Positions 1 to 8,223 of a stretch of 64,000 bases of DNA are shown piece after piece. The notes beneath the pieces are model-generated. The model did not search any database, was not told where the DNA came from, and saw only the letters and a program-made list of their open reading frames with translations. The DNA comes from Clostridiaceae bacterium (GTDB taxonomy: Bacteria; Bacillota; Clostridia; Saccharofermentanales; DTU023). Each line of letters begins with the position of its first letter. Within the stretch, counting starts at the first letter, position 1. Where the stretch lies: contig JAAZJH010000072.1 of NCBI GenBank assembly GCA_012800435.1, positions 1-64,000 on the forward strand. The letters are read 5' to 3'. Position numbers and translations under genes: made by a program.

Positions 1-8
1 TATTACAG

Positions 9-14
9 TATAAT
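9..14 (+). promoter_or_regulatory. -10 box upstream of the PP2C-like gene
   Basis: A perfect TATAAT lies about 74 bases before the start codon of the PP2C-like gene. The -35 region falls outside the window, so only half the promoter can be judged. A good ribosome site (GGAGG, 7 bases before ATG) follows. Confidence 0.4.
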
Positions 15-87
15 GACTCAAGGAATCCCATTCTTTCGCATTTGCGATGCGGGTTATTTGAACTGATATGATGCCGGAGGCAAAACC

Positions 88-1137
88 ATGGCTAGAACTT
101 TAGCGATAGGCTTGACTGAATCAGGAACAGAGATGTCAGTCAACGAGGATACGTTCAGCTTCGATCAGCATGTGTACCCCGATATGATCACCGGTGGCGA
201 AGAAAAAAGTTCCGGTTCTTCTGATTACACACAGCTTTTTGTAGTGACGCAAGGAGTTGGCGGTCCCGGAGCCGGTGATCTTGCAGGGCGTATTCTTCAG
301 CGTGCCTCCCGTGATATGCTTCGTCACATCACAGATTATAAAAAACCCGAGCTAGATTTCAAAACATTTGCAGATGATCTTATGACGCTCGCGCATGCGC
401 GTTTGCGCGGCAGAATGGCGCGCCGCGGGAAGCCCTATGGCGTATCTTTTGCACTACTATTGATTGATGCGAATATGGCGTACGTTATGAATGTCGGTGA
501 GACAGGACTTTTGCTTTTCCGTCGCGGACGTCTCTTGCAGATCAGCAAATTTTCCGTTTCACAAAATAGAGAGCAGGATGACGTCTTTCATTCCGATGAA
601 ATGACAACTTTAAATAATGGATTACCACGTGACATCCTTCGCTCTGACATCGTGCCTGCACCGAATACTTTAAAACGTTTTGCTCTTGAAGCCGGCGATA
701 TCATATTGCTCACATCGTCCGGCTTTTTTGACAATTATAATTTGTCAGATCTTACGCTTAATCTCGCTCCGACAGATGCTTTTGCCGCAACCATTCGACA
801 GGCACAGATCGACTCCGGAATGCGTGATCGGAGCAATAACCGAACTGTTCTTGCCGTTAAAGTTCGTGACTTATCTTTGGAAACGCCACGATTGATTTCG
901 GAGGATCGGCGCAGCGAGTCTGTTGTTGAAACTCAGCTTGATGACGCGCGCGATTACGTTTCATCACAACCACAGAAGAAAGCACCAAGACGTAGAATGA
1001 AAACTGCTCCAATGACGGCTGAAGATTCGGAAACGAGCAGGAGCAAGCCATGGAAAACTTTTCTACTTAATCTTCTTGCCGGATTCCTAGCCGGCTTGGC
1101 TATCATTATGGTGATCTGGTACTTTGTAGTCCGTTAA
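88..1137 (+). CDS. PP2C-fold protein with C-terminal membrane anchor, probable pseudophosphatase
   Basis: A 349-residue protein with the layout of a PPM/PP2C Ser/Thr phosphatase over about residues 1-262, then a basic linker and one membrane segment (about 325-347) at the extreme C terminus, so the domain should face the cytoplasm. The fold landmarks are recognisable: an N-terminal NED (19-21), the GVGGPGAG strand-turn (56-63), an AYVMNVGETG core (131-140) and a GDIILLTSSG strand (203-212). The metal-binding aspartates are missing: the usual VADG is VTQG (Gln55), the usual SDG is SSG (Ser211), and the usual DN near the end is NN (Asn250). The family needs these for the Mn/Mg centre, so I infer loss of phosphatase activity and a binding or sensing role. 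The canonical PP2C of this genome lies at 46.8-47.6 kb. ATG start with GGAGG 7 bases upstream. It converges on gatD-like with an 8-base gap. Confidence 0.8.
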   Translation: MARTLAIGLTESGTEMSVNEDTFSFDQHVYPDMITGGEEKSSGSSDYTQLFVVTQGVGGPGAGDLAGRILQRASRDMLRHITDYKKPELDFKTFADDLMTLAHARLRGRMARRGKPYGVSFALLLIDANMAYVMNVGETGLLLFRRGRLLQISKFSVSQNREQDDVFHSDEMTTLNNGLPRDILRSDIVPAPNTLKRFALEAGDIILLTSSGFFDNYNLSDLTLNLAPTDAFAATIRQAQIDSGMRDRSNNRTVLAVKVRDLSLETPRLISEDRRSESVVETQLDDARDYVSSQPQKKAPRRRMKTAPMTAEDSETSRSKPWKTFLLNLLAGFLAGLAIIMVIWYFVVR

Positions 1138-1145
1138 CCACCGGA

Positions 1146-1847
1146 TTATGGCCGCATTAGCCGGATGTCTTCTAAATGTTTCCAATAGGCGCTGACAGCA
1201 AGCTCATAAAAGGGCAATTCAATCGTTTCATCGGGGAATTGCTCGTATAGCCATGTTTTTGCAAATAACGGATTGGAAACAAGAAAAGGTCCCAGTAAAT
1301 AGGTGCCTAGGAAATTATTCCAACAAATACCCTCTTCTTTGGATTGCAGATTAAGACCGAATCCCTTCTCTACTTCGCAAAGGTATGGCAAATCACCCGT
1401 TTTATAAACTTGCGTAAATTGCGCCTTTAGCCCGATGATGTCGAGGTCTCCTCTCTTCCCTATAAAAACGTCACTTAAGCGATCAAGCATCTGCCTGCGC
1501 GCATAAAAAGGAAAGATCCCAAGCGCCTCGATCTTACCGTCATCCGCCTCTATATATTGTCCAAAAATCTCGACGGCATTAGAGATAGCCAGAATCGTCT
1601 GGCCGCCCTCGATTTTATCGCGTATGATGTCTTTTTCCGGCATAAGATCGTCGATGACCTGTTCTTGCATACGTTCTGTCATCGGTCCAATGAACACCAG
1701 GTCGATCACCTCATCAAGAAATCGCGGTCTCTCAATTCGTTTCGTCCGAATGACCTCCGCTTCCGGAAAACTTCTAATCAGGAAATCAATATCCCCCAGC
1801 TCACCAAACAAGCTCGCTATTTCCGGATACAAAAATTCAATCTTCAT
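1146..1847 (-). CDS. GatD-like class I glutamine amidotransferase partner, catalytic residues lost
   Basis: A 233-residue protein of the GatD/CobQ-like amidotransferase family, lying directly after a MurT-like gene with a 5-base gap. GatD normally releases ammonia from glutamine for MurT, which amidates the D-Glu of lipid II. The family hallmarks are altered: the nucleophile motif ICGGYQ reads ISNAVE, putting Ser89 (codon TCT at 1583-1581) where the catalytic Cys belongs, and the GTYLHGP motif reads GTYLLGP, putting Leu185 (codon CTG at 1295-1293) where the catalytic His belongs. Overall length and the order of the flanking motifs are normal, and the reading frame is intact, so this is not a simple decayed gene. 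I infer that it cannot hydrolyse glutamine. It may serve as a structural subunit, or MurT may use free ammonia. Confidence 0.78.
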   Translation of the reverse strand: MKIEFLYPEIASLFGELGDIDFLIRSFPEAEVIRTKRIERPRFLDEVIDLVFIGPMTERMQEQVIDDLMPEKDIIRDKIEGGQTILAISNAVEIFGQYIEADDGKIEALGIFPFYARRQMLDRLSDVFIGKRGDLDIIGLKAQFTQVYKTGDLPYLCEVEKGFGLNLQSKEEGICWNNFLGTYLLGPFLVSNPLFAKTWLYEQFPDETIELPFYELAVSAYWKHLEDIRLMRP

Positions 1848-1852
1848 ACCTT

Positions 1853-3226
1853 CTATTCCTTATCCTGCAGTTGAGCCAGATCCTTACGTATCGCGGACAG
1901 AAGATCACGAACCCAAGGTACATCACTGACATCATGTATGAGGCAAATCAAGTCTGCCTCCTCGTACGCAATGAGACGGGGGATTTCGGCGTACTCACGG
2001 GAAAGAACAATGCGTTCTTCAGGTATATCAGCCATTCTAAGCCGCAGAGCATAATCAAGGTATCTTTCCCCGCAACAAAAAATCTGAAAGAACGAAGGAT
2101 CGTTGAGATATGAATAATCATTGTCATAGAGGTAGGCCATGTTCTCCACAATCTCTTCCTCGGTACCATTGGCCATTACCAGAACTTTACGGCCGGGTTG
2201 TGCTTGCAAATAATCGAAGACACGTGCCGGCGCAACCGGGTTATATCCTTTGCAAAGAACTGAAAGGAAGCGTTTCCCTTGAATGGTCTCTTCATGATAG
2301 CGACTCTTGAGGGGCGGCAATGACCTCGAGTATTCAGCAATCGCACTGAGAGGAATACCGCATTCTGATGCTGTCGCCGCAGCAGAAAGAAGATTATAAA
2401 GATCTGTAACGCCATCCGTCTGTGTTTGAAAGATATTCGTCGTCCCATCTGATGCAAACTCAGCCTGTTTAAGGTCGCGATCAAAGGAGACGACTTCATA
2501 TTTAGTTTCAGGGGTACGATAGCCGCAATGCGTACAATGGTAGCGTCCGATGTGGTTGTAACGAATAAAATCGATCGTCAAATCGAGATGACAAACTGGA
2601 CAGTAAACGAGATCGCTAAAGCGCGGATTCCGTTGTTCTCGTTCTCCTTCTAGCAGCGGAATGCCGTAGTAGACGCGCTCGTTGCTAAGCGTCAGTCTGC
2701 CGGATATAGGATCTTCAGCATTGAGAACTAACTTCGTATTCTGAGGAATGGATCCGTCCAGTATGTCAAAAATGTATTCCGCATGAGCGTTTCGCTGGTA
2801 TGAATCGCGAAAAAGATTGGTCACCAGTAACACATCCGGTTGGATATGCGGGAAGACGCGAATAGCGCTTCGTTCATCAAGCTCCAATACACTGCCTTCA
2901 TGGTGGGATTTACCTCTCCATGTATTGTGCGTTAGGAATGCCGAAGCAAGCCCTTCAATGGTGTTTGAGCCTTCGCGATTATCCATCACGTTCCTGTCTG
3001 CGGATTCAAGAAAAAACCGCAACATGTTACAAACAGACGTTTTTCCGTTTGTACCCGTCACCATGACGATATGATCCGGTTTCTCGACGTGTTTAAGATA
3101 ATTCGAATCAATCCGAAGCGCAATCGCTCCGGGCAGATAACTGCCCGTACGACGTAGAAGACGCATGCCGAAAAGAACGATTTTGCCAATCCAGTGAGCT
3201 ATGTAAAAAGAAAACGGTTTTCTCAT
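1853..3226 (-). CDS. murT: MurT-like Mur ligase family protein
   Basis: A 457-residue Mur-ligase-family protein of the MurT type, the ATP-dependent subunit of lipid II isoglutaminyl synthase. It has the P-loop TGTNGKTS (about 58-65), the central ligase domain, and the four-Cys zinc ribbon inserted in the MurT central domain (CPVC at about 209-212 and CTHC at about 231-234). A C-terminal DUF1727-type domain follows. An Asp in the LYDND segment (about 367-371) may match the Asp that completes the GatD catalytic triad in known complexes. The usual NPxGFNQ segment reads differently here (KGYNPVAPARVF), so the substrate site may have diverged with its inactive GatD partner. It is the first gene of a two-gene operon with an extended -10 promoter about 30 bases upstream. 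I am sure of the family; conversion of lipid II is an inference. Confidence 0.85.
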   Translation of the reverse strand: MRKPFSFYIAHWIGKIVLFGMRLLRRTGSYLPGAIALRIDSNYLKHVEKPDHIVMVTGTNGKTSVCNMLRFFLESADRNVMDNREGSNTIEGLASAFLTHNTWRGKSHHEGSVLELDERSAIRVFPHIQPDVLLVTNLFRDSYQRNAHAEYIFDILDGSIPQNTKLVLNAEDPISGRLTLSNERVYYGIPLLEGEREQRNPRFSDLVYCPVCHLDLTIDFIRYNHIGRYHCTHCGYRTPETKYEVVSFDRDLKQAEFASDGTTNIFQTQTDGVTDLYNLLSAAATASECGIPLSAIAEYSRSLPPLKSRYHEETIQGKRFLSVLCKGYNPVAPARVFDYLQAQPGRKVLVMANGTEEEIVENMAYLYDNDYSYLNDPSFFQIFCCGERYLDYALRLRMADIPEERIVLSREYAEIPRLIAYEEADLICLIHDVSDVPWVRDLLSAIRKDLAQLQDKE

Positions 3227-3259
3227 GTTGGTTCATTCCTAATCAAAGAATCGAGAGGT

Positions 3260-3268
3260 ATTATAGCA
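3260..3268 (-). promoter_or_regulatory. Extended -10 promoter for murT-gatD
   Basis: The minus strand reads TGCTATAAT, an extended -10 with a perfect TATAAT, about 34 bases before the murT start. There is no convincing -35, which extended -10 promoters can lack. Confidence 0.6.
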
Positions 3269-3458
3269 CAGTAGCACAGGTAATAAGCTATGACGCTGTG
3301 CGATGTCATTAGATTCTTCCCTGAAGCTATTTGGAGTAAAACGGTACAGCATGTACCAACGATTAGCGGCGACGTATTGAGTAAGAAGCAAGATCATCAA
3401 GGCAAGTAATTTAGAATAATAGTAAGATTCGTATCATTTTATTGGTCATATAAAGCCA

Positions 3459-3483
3459 AAAGCCCCGTGATAAGGGGCTTTTA
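3459..3483 (-). terminator. Rho-independent terminator of tmRNA
   Basis: On the minus strand a hairpin with arms AAAGCCCC and GGGGCTTT closes over a short TTATCAC loop and ends in a T-rich stretch. It starts about 9 bases after the mature tmRNA 3' end. Confidence 0.75.
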
Positions 3484-3491
3484 GTGAAATG

Positions 3492-3863
3492 TGGTGGAAG
3501 TGATGGGAATCGAACCCATGTCCGAAATCGCATCTTCCGGGACATCTCCGGGTGCAGCTCATGATTTGAAATTCCCTTTACGACACGACCATAAGCAATC
3601 TTGCCGGTGAGGTAGCCTCTATTACAGATCGGGCGGCGAGGCAAGCGCCCGTCCGTTACCTCATTTAACCTGCCACCGAGGAAAGGTCTGATGCTGACGT
3701 CACGTCACGGCTATCAGATTCACCGAGCGGACGGCAACGGTTACGCCGCTGCAAGAGCCGGTTTATCGGCAATTAAAAGGTCTCTCGTTTTTTAAAGAGG
3801 CCAACGAGAATCCTCTACCCGCTTTCCCGGTCTCAACAACCCCGTCGAAACCAGTACACTCCC
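3492..3863 (-). ncRNA. ssrA: tmRNA (transfer-messenger RNA)
   Basis: A one-piece tmRNA of 372 nt that rescues stalled ribosomes together with SmpB. The 5' end GGGAGTG pairs with CACTTCC at the 3' end to form a seven-pair acceptor stem (one G-U), followed by A and an encoded CCA. The 5' part carries the typical GTACTGGTTTCGACGGGG segment and the 3' part a T-arm with GGTTCGATTCC. The tag reading frame ends at a TAA at 3743-3741 and its last residues read D-K-P-A-L-A-A-A, close to the usual ALAA degradation signal. The exact resume codon is not certain; the frame is open back to about 3788. smpB lies just upstream on the same strand, a common arrangement. Confidence 0.95.
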
Positions 3864-3874
3864 GTGTATAATCA

Positions 3875-3883
3875 ATTATACCA
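3875..3883 (-). promoter_or_regulatory. Extended -10 promoter of ssrA
   Basis: The minus strand reads TGGTATAAT, ending 11 bases before the mature tmRNA 5' end. The longer than usual gap fits a short leader removed by RNase P. Confidence 0.6.
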
Positions 3884-3954
3884 TGCGATCGGCAATTCTG
3901 TATTTCATTGTATTTTAAGAAGACGATTACTACTACAATCAAACGGTCAAAGAG

Positions 3955-4428
3955 TCATCGATAGAATTTCTTCACTTGTCTTTGCATCTCACGATCCGTG
4001 TCTCGCTCACGAATGGCTTCTCGTTTATCGTATTGTTTTTTTCCGCGCGCGAGACCGATCTCCAATTTGACGCGTCCGCGCGAAAAATAGGCCTTGAGAG
4101 GCACCAAAGTCATACCCTTTTGTTGTACCGACGCCGAAAGTGAATCGATTTCATGGCGATGCGCAAGAAGTTTGCGGTCACGTATCGGATCAGGATTAAA
4201 TCGATTGCCTTCCTTATATGGACTGATGTGGGCGCCGACAAGAAAGAGTTCACCGTCACGTACGACGACATACGCTTCACCTAGGCTGAAATGACCTTCG
4301 CGGATCGATTTGACTTCGGTTCCCTTAAGAGCAATACCGACTTCAAGACGCTTCAATATATGGTAGTCATGGTAGGCTTTACGGTTTTCCGTAATTTTTC
4401 TTATTTTGTTTACTTTGCCATCAGCCAT
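3955..4428 (-). CDS. smpB: SsrA-binding protein SmpB
   Basis: SmpB binds the tRNA-like end of tmRNA and delivers it to stalled ribosomes. The protein shows the family core: NRKAYHDY near the N terminus, GTEVKSIREG, NRFNPDPIRDRKLLAH, and a lysine- and arginine-rich C-terminal tail (GKKQYDKRE onwards) that enters the empty mRNA channel. I prefer the ATG at 4428, which has AGGTGA about six bases upstream and gives the usual length (157 residues). A longer form from the ATG at 4449 would overlap the tsaD stop by an ATGA. It lies between tsaD and ssrA on the same strand, so translation is probably coupled to tsaD. Confidence 0.95.
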   Translation of the reverse strand: MADGKVNKIRKITENRKAYHDYHILKRLEVGIALKGTEVKSIREGHFSLGEAYVVVRDGELFLVGAHISPYKEGNRFNPDPIRDRKLLAHRHEIDSLSASVQQKGMTLVPLKAYFSRGRVKLEIGLARGKKQYDKREAIRERDTDREMQRQVKKFYR

Positions 4429-4445
4429 CTTTTTGTCACCTAATG

Positions 4446-5582
4446 TCATGTTGCTTTAAGGTCTTCAAAACTTGCCATAGCCATCGCATCGAGATCAAAT
4501 CCCGCACTACGACCGGCACGCCAAGCAAAATAGCCGGCAGAAGCGATCATCGCGGCATTATCAGTACAGTAAGCCAATGGCGGAATCGTCAACGTGATTC
4601 CCTTTCTCTCCGCCATGTCCTGCATGTTATCACGAAGGCATCGATTTGCCGATACACCGCCACCAACGACGAGCGTCGAATACCCCGTAGCGTCGAGAGC
4701 GCGCTCTGTATGACGCACTAAGGTATTGACGATGGTCTTCTGAAAAGACGCGGCAAAATCATGGAGTGAAAGATCTCGTGGCCATTCCTTTCTTTCACTC
4801 GCCGCTTGACGTTCCAGTCGACGATAAGTATTGATCGCAGCTGTTTTGACACCGCTGAATGAAAAATCGAAAGAATTCTCAAATGACGCTTCAGGAAAAA
4901 CGAGAGCATCATCTCTTCCCCCTGCTGATGCATTCTCAATCGCCGGGCCACCGGGATATGTTAGCCCGAGCACGCGCGCAATCTTATCAAAAGTCTCGCC
5001 GGGTGCATCATCGCGCGTGCGCGCAATTTCATGATACGGGAATACATCTTTACGAACTTCAATAATCGATGCGTGACCACCTGATACGATAAGAGCGAGA
5101 AAAGGCGGACGAAGGGAGGGATTAGCCAGATATGCCGATGCCACATGTCCTTCGATGTGGTGGACCGGAATAAGAGGAAGATCGGTTACCGCAGCTAATC
5201 CTTTCGCCGCCGCAACACCGACAAGCAATGCACCGATAAGTCCGGGGCCAAAAGTAACCGCAATGCCGTCTAAATCCTCGAGTGTCATCTCCGCCTGATT
5301 AAGAGCTTGATCAATCACAGGAAGGATTGCCTTAACATGCTCGCGCGAAGCAATCTCCGGCACTACGCCGCCGTAAACCTTATGCAAATCGACTTGAGAT
5401 GCAATAACATTCGATAACACTCGCGTACCGTCAACGACGACTGCCGCCGCCGTTTCATCACAAGACGTTTCAATACCGAGGATGTGAACATCATCTATTT
5501 TCTTATTTTGAAGATGCGCACCGCCATCAAGATTTGAGGCATCGTCTTTCACTTTTTCAATTGTTGCACTGTCGAGTGTCAT
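4446..5582 (-). CDS. tsaD: tRNA N6-adenosine threonylcarbamoyltransferase TsaD
   Basis: TsaD transfers threonylcarbamoyl from threonylcarbamoyl-AMP to A37 of tRNAs that read ANN codons, working with TsaB and TsaE in the cytoplasm. The ASKHA-fold protein has the start motif ILGIETSCDETAAAV, the metal-binding HIEGH at about residues 141-145, and SGGHASI and GGVSANRCLR later on. It has about 30 extra residues before the conserved core. The ATG at 5582 has a modest GAGGT site and no better start is seen. It overlaps smpB by four bases (ATGA) if the long smpB form is used. TsaB and TsaE are not in this window. Confidence 0.95.
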   Translation of the reverse strand: MTLDSATIEKVKDDASNLDGGAHLQNKKIDDVHILGIETSCDETAAAVVVDGTRVLSNVIASQVDLHKVYGGVVPEIASREHVKAILPVIDQALNQAEMTLEDLDGIAVTFGPGLIGALLVGVAAAKGLAAVTDLPLIPVHHIEGHVASAYLANPSLRPPFLALIVSGGHASIIEVRKDVFPYHEIARTRDDAPGETFDKIARVLGLTYPGGPAIENASAGGRDDALVFPEASFENSFDFSFSGVKTAAINTYRRLERQAASERKEWPRDLSLHDFAASFQKTIVNTLVRHTERALDATGYSTLVVGGGVSANRCLRDNMQDMAERKGITLTIPPLAYCTDNAAMIASAGYFAWRAGRSAGFDLDAMAMASFEDLKAT

Positions 5583-5791
5583 GTTTACCTCAATTCTCTC
5601 TTTTTTATTCGTTCAAGAGAGTGTATCAATACTGAATTGTAACATCACCGACGAATGAACGGCAACGAAAAGAAAATGAGACTGCGCCATTTGTGAGAAA
5701 CGAGAGCCATGGCGTACAATAACAACATCTCTGCCGATGAAGAACAAGAAGTGTCATAACGCACTTCAATTTTGGTCAATAATACATGCAT

Positions 5792-5815
5792 TGCCTAATG
5801 TAAATTAATTAGGCA
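5792..5815. repeat. Perfect 8-bp inverted repeat
   Basis: Arms TGCCTAAT and ATTAGGCA are separated by 8 bases, about 35 bases before the GTG of the alpha/beta-hydrolase-like gene. No T-run follows on either strand, so an operator is likelier than a terminator. The rest of the 5583-5849 gap shows nothing else I can support. Confidence 0.4.
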
Positions 5816-5849
5816 GCACCTCATCGTTCATCGGCATAAAATATAGAAA

Positions 5850-6971
5850 GTGAGCATACGCGTGCGACGTAACGACTCCTTGACAAGTAGATCCTCTACA
5901 AAGCGATGGCGCCTGATTGTTCTGGTTTTTTTCATTGCGCTGCTTCTTTTTTTTGCGCTCGTCGCGATTTCAAGTCTTAACTTGGCTAATGCCTTGATGA
6001 AAAATGACATCGAACCGATTCCGCCCTATGCGACGAACGCGTTTAAAATGTACGAACCGGTTAGTTTTTTCTCCGGCCCGGAACAGATCACTCTTAACGG
6101 ATGGCTTATCCATGCTGAAAAACCGCTTCGCGGAACGATCATAGTGGCACATCACCAAGGAAGTAATCGACTTCCTCACGGGATGGACACCGCTCGCCTT
6201 TATCAGAAACTCAGTCAGCGCGGCTTTCAGATTATTGCATTTGATTTTCGTCATTCCGGCGAATCATATGGCGACACTTCTACTTTCGGGTACGAAGAAT
6301 CCGAAGATCTCCTCACAGTCATGAGGTGGGCGACAAAGAAGGTAGGTGATTCGCCTCTGATTCTCTACGGTATTGGGAGCGGTACGACAGCGATCATGCG
6401 AGCCCTTTACCAAATGCGCAGACAGATGCTGCCCGGTATCCCCGAGACGCACATTCTTCCAAATGACACCGGTGAAAAAGAAGAAAGCGTCACTTTGTCT
6501 GAAAAGGATCCGTCAAATCAAGAAAACAAAGACGAGGCATCCAAACGCCAACAAGAAGAGATTCGAAAACTCTACGAACGTGTTGGCGGCCTAATTCTAG
6601 ATACACCTGCACGGGGATCAGGTGCATTCATTCGCGCAGACGCTCAGGCGAACATGAATCGCGCGTTTTTCTGGTTACCTTCAACTGTACCATATATCGC
6701 ACGCTTCTCGCTTCGCGCGTATCCTGAAGATGACTTCTACACACTATTAACGATCACTCCATTACCGGTCATGATTGTCTCTCATGATGAAGACAGTCGT
6801 CTTAAATACAGTGAATCACGCGTCATGATCGATGAACGACTGCGTCTTCATCCGGATCGTACACTGTTTTATGAGGCTCCGGGAAAAGGATTTTTAACCG
6901 CCTATCTGCAAAATCCTGCCGCGTATGAAAACGCGCTTTTTAATTATCTTGATCGGTGGTTTCTAAAGTGA
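5850..6971 (+). CDS. Membrane-anchored alpha/beta-hydrolase-like protein, nucleophile missing
   Basis: A 373-residue protein with one N-terminal membrane segment (about 21-43) and an extracytoplasmic alpha/beta-hydrolase fold. The oxyanion strand GTIIVAHHQGSN (95-106), the FDFRHSGES turn (131-139) and the acid-strand VSHDED are recognisable. The nucleophile elbow, normally G-x-S-x-G, reads G-I-G-S-G (174-178), so Gly176 (codon GGG at 6375-6377) stands where Ser should be, although Ser177 is adjacent. The usual GAGH near the C terminus reads PGKGF, so the His is also missing. I infer a non-hydrolytic or changed role. A charged insert (about 208-240) interrupts the fold. Start is GTG, and the ribosome site is weak. 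It converges with dut. Substrate unknown. Confidence 0.7.
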   Translation: MSIRVRRNDSLTSRSSTKRWRLIVLVFFIALLLFFALVAISSLNLANALMKNDIEPIPPYATNAFKMYEPVSFFSGPEQITLNGWLIHAEKPLRGTIIVAHHQGSNRLPHGMDTARLYQKLSQRGFQIIAFDFRHSGESYGDTSTFGYEESEDLLTVMRWATKKVGDSPLILYGIGSGTTAIMRALYQMRRQMLPGIPETHILPNDTGEKEESVTLSEKDPSNQENKDEASKRQQEEIRKLYERVGGLILDTPARGSGAFIRADAQANMNRAFFWLPSTVPYIARFSLRAYPEDDFYTLLTITPLPVMIVSHDEDSRLKYSESRVMIDERLRLHPDRTLFYEAPGKGFLTAYLQNPAAYENALFNYLDRWFLK

Positions 6972-6976
6972 AGGTA

Positions 6977-7585
6977 TTAGCGGCCCGTTGATCCGAATCC
7001 GCCCCCGCGATCATACCCCTTGCCTTTAAGAGAAGAGCTTTCTATCCACTCAGGAAATACGGGACGAGAAAAAACAAGTTGAGCGATTCGATCACCCTTG
7101 CGAATAAAGTAAGTACCTAGAGGATAGCCCTCTTTATCAATAGCTATTATCTGAAACATCAAATCAGAAGGCAAGGCTAGTCCTGTCTCTTGCTTAAAAT
7201 AGTCTGATGCCGGGATAATCTTGTAACGGTTGGAAAAATCTTTTGCAAGCTCAGGGTACTTCATTAATACAGCAACAGGTTCGGTTAATGGTAATAGATT
7301 CTGGCAAATGATCGCCACCATACCTCGATAATCCGCGTCAATGGTGCCTGGAGCGTTGGCAATGCGAAGTGTCGTACGAAGTGAGAGACCGCTTCGAGGG
7401 CGAACCTGTGCTTCCATATCCGGAGGCATCGCCATGCGAATACCGGTTGGAACAAGGACGGTTTCTTGTGGTCGTATCACCACATCTTCTGAAGCAAAAA
7501 GATCATAGCCCGCCGCATCGTTAGATGATCTTTCAGGAGCTATTGCCCCGTCATCCAGTGTAAAAAAAAGGTGATCGCCACACAT
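6977..7585 (-). CDS. dut: dUTP diphosphatase (dUTPase) with internal insertion
   Basis: Trimeric dUTPase hydrolyses dUTP to dUMP and pyrophosphate, keeping uracil out of DNA and supplying dTMP synthesis. All five motifs are present: AAGYDLFAS, RPRSGLSLR, GTIDADYRG, KGDRIAQLVF and the C-terminal RGGGFGSTGR. An insertion of about 50 residues lies between motif 3 and motif 4, where family members usually have about 10, so the protein is about 200 rather than 145 residues. I chose the ATG at 7585; a TTG at 7606, right after the zapA stop codon, would add seven residues. It follows zapA and rsmA in a minus-strand run. Confidence 0.9.
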   Translation of the reverse strand: MCGDHLFFTLDDGAIAPERSSNDAAGYDLFASEDVVIRPQETVLVPTGIRMAMPPDMEAQVRPRSGLSLRTTLRIANAPGTIDADYRGMVAIICQNLLPLTEPVAVLMKYPELAKDFSNRYKIIPASDYFKQETGLALPSDLMFQIIAIDKEGYPLGTYFIRKGDRIAQLVFSRPVFPEWIESSSLKGKGYDRGGGFGSTGR

Positions 7586-7606
7586 ATCTCTAGACTCTCT
7601 TCCCAA

Positions 7607-8173
7607 TTAAACACCTGTATCCTCAGACATGTATAACGTATTTTCCGCTGAATCATCAGTATCGTCGGGTACTTGGTCATCGATGTTGTTCTGAATCGTA
7701 TCTTCAATTGTTACCTGAAGATCGCCGATCATCGTTCGGCGCGGACGTCTTCTCTTACGTGCTGTACGGATCACCTTCTCATCGTCAGAAGATAGCATGC
7801 GCTCCGATAACTTCGTTTCATAAATCTCACAAAGATTGCGGTAATATAGAAGCTCTTTTTTCATCTGCCAGAACTGTTCGCGCAATCGCATAAGTTCCGC
7901 ACGAATTTCTTCCGTTGTGCGTTCCGCAAGGTCACGGGACTCATACGCTTCTTGCCTCTTTTCATGAGCTTCTTGCATCATTCCGACAGCGTTCACCAGT
8001 GCGAGTACCGCCTGAGAAATCTGATTGAGCTGCGGCTGGCGCTTGGCGATTTGCTCCATCATGGCATTTGCGGTCACAGCAATATCCCGCATTTTCTGCG
8101 GATCATCGCTCGCCGTCAACTGATAAGTCATTTTTCCTATGCGCACCCGGATGCGTTCGACACGGTCACTCAA
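7607..8173 (-). CDS. zapA: Cell division protein ZapA
   Basis: ZapA binds FtsZ and promotes bundling at the division ring. The N-terminal part has the family pattern (VERIRVRIGKMTYQL followed by DDPQKMRDIA), then a long helical coiled-coil region and an acidic C-terminal tail, longer than the minimal family member. I place the start at a TTG at 8173 because the minus strand has a strong GGGAGGTGG four bases before it. The longer open frame from 8227 also starts at a TTG, overlaps rsmA and lacks such a site. It is about 188 residues from this start. Confidence 0.8.
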   Translation of the reverse strand: MSDRVERIRVRIGKMTYQLTASDDPQKMRDIAVTANAMMEQIAKRQPQLNQISQAVLALVNAVGMMQEAHEKRQEAYESRDLAERTTEEIRAELMRLREQFWQMKKELLYYRNLCEIYETKLSERMLSSDDEKVIRTARKRRRPRRTMIGDLQVTIEDTIQNNIDDQVPDDTDDSAENTLYMSEDTGV

Positions 8174-8223
8174 AAAACCACCTCCCGCCAATGAACTTAT
8201 GATACTGAATACAACGTTTTTTC

